21,728 nt of DNA, from NCBI GenBank assembly GCA_964434775.1, contig CAYSWH010000029.1, positions 1 to 21,728 on the forward strand, given 5' to 3'. Shown one piece after another: positions 21,658 to 21,728 of this stretch. Origin of the DNA: CAYSWH01 sp964434775 (GTDB taxonomy: Bacteria > Patescibacteriota > JACMRA01). Under the pieces are notes generated by a model. That model saw only the letters and a program-made list of their open reading frames with translations. It ran no database searches and had not been told where the DNA came from. Position 1 is the stretch's first letter. Every line of letters starts with the position of its first letter. Made by a program: the position numbers and the translations under genes.

Positions 21658-21728
21658 CCGAAGGTATATTACCTGCAGGGCTATCCGATGTTTACCTCTT
21701 GACCGGAATCTTACTTGCGGCTCATATT

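Overview
The window is a compact, AT-rich bacterial chromosome segment read with the standard code. Short intergenic gaps, AT-rich gene starts almost without Shine-Dalgarno sequences, and many small genes of unknown function suggest a Patescibacteria/CPR-type genome. That placement is an inference: no rRNA or other phylogenetic marker is present. The recognisable metabolic genes are gnd, ilvB, ilvN, argH, purA, purH and a DDAH-like guanidino hydrolase, so this would be a lineage that keeps some amino-acid and purine synthesis.

Layout. Positions 1-4304 hold a partial unknown gene, the clamp-loader-like ATPase RarA, a 522-residue orphan protein and an orphan ABC-2 permease. Positions 4305-7372 hold a REP-type repeat, a DUF1232 membrane protein, a GyrI-like ligand-binding protein and 6-phosphogluconate dehydrogenase. 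Positions 7336-9781 form the acetolactate synthase operon (ilvB-ilvN). It is preceded by a well-formed attenuator: a 16-residue leader peptide with six consecutive Leu/Val/Ile codons, competing hairpins and a U-run.

Positions 9782-14865 are an accessory island. It begins with a REP-associated tyrosine transposase (RAYT) set among GTAG-tagged hairpin repeats, two copies of which lie inside the transposase reading frame. Three minus-strand genes follow: a PD-(D/E)XK-like nuclease, a second PD-(D/E)XK-like nuclease broken by a frameshift, and a DUF3800 protein. Each starts 6-11 bases after a copy of the same short 3' tail, which resembles the C-terminus of Eco57I/type IIG-like DNA methylases. 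This looks like debris of serial restriction-modification replacement at one site. The island ends with a structured RNA leader that can hide a perfect Shine-Dalgarno, a 34-residue zinc-ribbon gene, and a terminator containing a tRNA T-arm-like hairpin.

Positions 15007-21604 return to housekeeping: a membrane-anchored repetitive protein, argH, a DDAH-like amidinohydrolase, purA, an unknown single-pass membrane protein and purH. ArgH and PurA both belong to aspartate/fumarate-linked chemistry, and PurH makes the IMP that PurA consumes.

The strongest observations for follow-up are the ilv attenuator, the repeated methylase tail in front of each island nuclease, the palindromes inside the RAYT gene, and the switch-like leader of the zinc-ribbon gene.
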